IMG/VR virus record: IMGVR_UViG_3300030012_001987
Span: 1 to 58,459 of that record
DNA from: a virus
Length of the DNA stretch: 58,459 nt
Direction: 5' to 3' (one strand)
The translations under genes and the position numbers were made by a program. The stretch's first letter is position 1. The number at the start of each line of letters is the position of its first letter. Shown here in pieces: positions 56,715 to 58,459 of this stretch. The notes beneath the pieces were generated by a model. It was not told where the DNA came from, searched no databases, and was given only the letters and a program-made list of their open reading frames with translations.

Positions 56715-58070
56715 CTAAGCATTATCAATGCTAAACCAAATATCCACAATGTAATCGCCCATGTCCACCGCACCTGAGTTTCTTCTTACTCCTAAAGTAT
56801 CACCTGCATTGTATGAACCGTTTACTCCTGTGACCACTAGAGAATGTTGAGTTGCATTTGAATTTTCAGAATTATGTCTTGTGAATTGACTTGCATTGTA
56901 AGAAATATCAGTTAGTGTTCCTGACCCTGCATTTCCATTTGCAAATATTCTCAGCACTTGAGCAGTTGAGCCACTCAATACCACTCCCTGTGTTCTAATT
57001 TCAACTGCGTGTATAGTGATGTCTCTAGGTAAGGTGTAGGTGCTTATACCCACTTCATTATCATCAAATGTAAATGTATTCAATCCTGAACCTTGACCAT
57101 TAGATGTTCCATAATCCAATTTACCGAAAGTTACCTTATGCCAAAGGTTCCAACCATTCGCATTCGATACTGCTTCGATTCCCCCGACATTGTTTATCTT
57201 GAGTCTCTGAGAGCCATTCGTCATCAATGCTAGAGTATGATTAGTCGAAGTTCCAAATACACCAGTAGATGCTTGTGCCTGTGTCTTTATTCCTGCACCG
57301 CTCGCTCTTTCAACGAATAACTCTCCATTACCGCCATCTATCCCTTCTAGATGTAATAAATGGTCAGGAGCAGAACCGGCATCTCCAACTCCTATCCGTT
57401 GTGTGCCAGCATTGATGAAGAAAAAATTATTCGTTGCGTCTGAATTGTAACAGAAGTCTATGTCATCAGTACCCGCATTAATCTCAAACTGTCTCACACC
57501 ACCACGAAGTCGGAAGAACTCTTGCTCAACTGCTCCACCTTCCGTTAATCTAAATATTAATTCACCATCTTCTGAACCATCGCTAACGTCATTTGGTTCC
57601 ATTGTTATCCTACCAAATTCAGTTTTCTGACCTGCATCATTGTTAGCAGTAAAAAGAATACTTCCTAAGTCATCTCCATCACCTGAATTAGCACCATCGT
57701 TTCTATACAAATCAAGTATAGGCCCATCAATCGCATCAGCATTCGTATTCTCTAGAATCAAAGTAGCGGTATTCGATGCGCTGTTCTTTATCGTGGTTGA
57801 TTTGGTTTGTGCATTGATTGTTATAGTCCCATCAGCATTTACTGCTATGTTTTGAATACCGGAGATATCGCTAACGCTGAATATGTCACCAGATGACATG
57901 GTTGGGTTTATCGAGAAGACTTGTCCCTCTGCTCCCTCAAAAGATAGGGTATTGTCATCTAACACCTTGAGGAACATAGGTGAGTTGTCTTTTCCTACGA
58001 ACTTGATTTCGGGTTGGGAAGTTTGACTCACATTCGGAGTAATCAGGATGTCCTTATCGCTATCTGCCAT
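56715..58070 (-). CDS. Tail fibre / receptor-binding-type protein
   Basis: 451 residues. Repetitive beta-rich sequence with many Asn, Asp, Gly, Ser and Thr (for example TLILENTNADAIDGPIL, LGSILFTANNDAG, HLLHLEG), typical of trimeric beta-helical phage fibres. The pattern LYRNDG..., GRITM and NGSQRLKINNVG resembles the repeated stem units of marine phage fibres. The C-terminal 120 residues form a separate beta domain, the probable host-contact tip. Followed by its assembly chaperone. Confidence 0.78.
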   Translation of the reverse strand: MADSDKDILITPNVSQTSQPEIKFVGKDNSPMFLKVLDDNTLSFEGAEGQVFSINPTMSSGDIFSVSDISGIQNIAVNADGTITINAQTKSTTIKNSASNTATLILENTNADAIDGPILDLYRNDGANSGDGDDLGSILFTANNDAGQKTEFGRITMEPNDVSDGSEDGELIFRLTEGGAVEQEFFRLRGGVRQFEINAGTDDIDFCYNSDATNNFFFINAGTQRIGVGDAGSAPDHLLHLEGIDGGNGELFVERASGAGIKTQAQASTGVFGTSTNHTLALMTNGSQRLKINNVGGIEAVSNANGWNLWHKVTFGKLDYGTSNGQGSGLNTFTFDDNEVGISTYTLPRDITIHAVEIRTQGVVLSGSTAQVLRIFANGNAGSGTLTDISYNASQFTRHNSENSNATQHSLVVTGVNGSYNAGDTLGVRRNSGAVDMGDYIVDIWFSIDNA

Positions 58071-58459
58071 TACAAACCAAACCTCCCTCTTGTAGACTCA
58101 TACATCTCCAATATTTCTGCCGCAGTTAATGCAGTGTCATAGAGGACTGCATTATACATTTTCCCATCCATAGGTGCGCTACCATAGGTAGTGTTACTAC
58201 CAACACACACATCACATAGGACAAAATCCCTATCTGTAATGTTGAATGTCTCACCTGTAAAGTTCGTAGAACCTGTGGCTTTCTCTACACCATTGATGTA
58301 TAGTTGTTGGGAAGTGGTATTGCATACGAATGCTATGTGCATTGGCCCTGCATCGTAGGCATCTAAGTCGTAGAACACATTCGCAGTAGAAGCATTACCG
58401 TCACTACGGAAGAAGCAGAATACTCTATTATCTGAATTACCGTTGTAAGGACTCTCCCC
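58070..58459 (-). CDS. LamG/concanavalin-like adhesin, C-terminal part (partial)
   Basis: The frame is open to the right edge of the window, so only the last 129 residues are seen. HIAFVCNTTSQQLYINGVEKATG and the end MYNAVLYDTALTAAEILEMY match the LamG-like jelly-roll (strand with 'LYINGV' and the closing 'LYDTALTAAEI'), common in phage tail adhesins that bind glycans. It ends one base before the start of the fibre gene. Likely part of the host-recognition machinery. Confidence 0.75.
   Translation of the reverse strand, partial: GESPYNGNSDNRVFCFFRSDGNASTANVFYDLDAYDAGPMHIAFVCNTTSQQLYINGVEKATGSTNFTGETFNITDRDFVLCDVCVGSNTTYGSAPMDGKMYNAVLYDTALTAAEILEMYESTRGRFGL

Overview
The window looks like part of the genome of a tailed double-stranded DNA virus of an archaeon, most likely a marine Group II (Poseidoniales-type) 'magrovirus'. 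This host call is inference. It rests on three things seen in the sequence: a caudovirus head module (large terminase and portal); a long archaeal/eukaryal-type replication set (family B DNA polymerase, PCNA-like clamp, RFC small subunit plus a divergent RFC-L-like partner, RPA-like protein, archaeo-eukaryotic primase, AAA+ helicase, ATP-dependent ligase, XPF-type nuclease); and an archaeal transcription factor B. There is no integrase, tRNA, rRNA or CRISPR array. Both ends cut through genes, so this is part of a larger genome.

Layout. (1) 1-19.8 kb, minus strand: packaging and structural genes, tightly overlapped (ATGA or TAATG junctions, GGTGA-type ribosome sites). They include terminase, portal, a PAP2-type phosphatase, a GNAT-like protein, a free-standing LAGLIDADG endonuclease, and many unrelated proteins sharing a short Trp-x-x-Ile/Val/Leu-Leu/Val-Lys peptide, usually at the extreme N terminus. 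(2) 19.8-25.6 kb: the divergent control region. It has small genes on both strands, six copies of a palindromic element centred on CCATATGG, several strong hairpins, an AT-rich zone with a TC microsatellite, and two gene-free stretches (about 0.5 kb and 0.2 kb) that fold into nested stems and a possible pseudoknot. (3) 25.6-55.6 kb, plus strand: the replication, nucleotide and regulatory module. Its start holds a class II (B12-dependent) ribonucleotide reductase behind a structured leader. It then carries a ubiquitin-like protein, an E1/ThiF-like activating enzyme and a JAMM protease, the TFB and a PC4-like protein, and the replisome. The polymerase is split immediately before motif C, and six small genes sit between the halves. 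(4) 55.8-56.3 kb: a chain of microproteins, two of them probably membrane proteins. (5) 56.4-58.5 kb, minus strand: a tail-fibre assembly chaperone, a fibre protein and a LamG-like adhesin fragment.

How it works together (inference). The virus appears to bring most of its own fork: primase, helicase, polymerase, clamp, loader, ssDNA-binding protein, ligase and nucleases. PCNA-interaction motifs can be read at the end of PolB, at the end of the RFC-L-like protein and in a 29-residue peptide. The viral TFB, the PC4-like protein and the repeated palindromes suggest a virus-specific transcription programme. The Ubl/E1/JAMM trio suggests a virus-encoded protein-tagging or sulfur-transfer pathway. 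Many plus-strand proteins end in Glu-Glu(-Glu) because the ribosome-binding site of the next gene is written into the end of the previous one.
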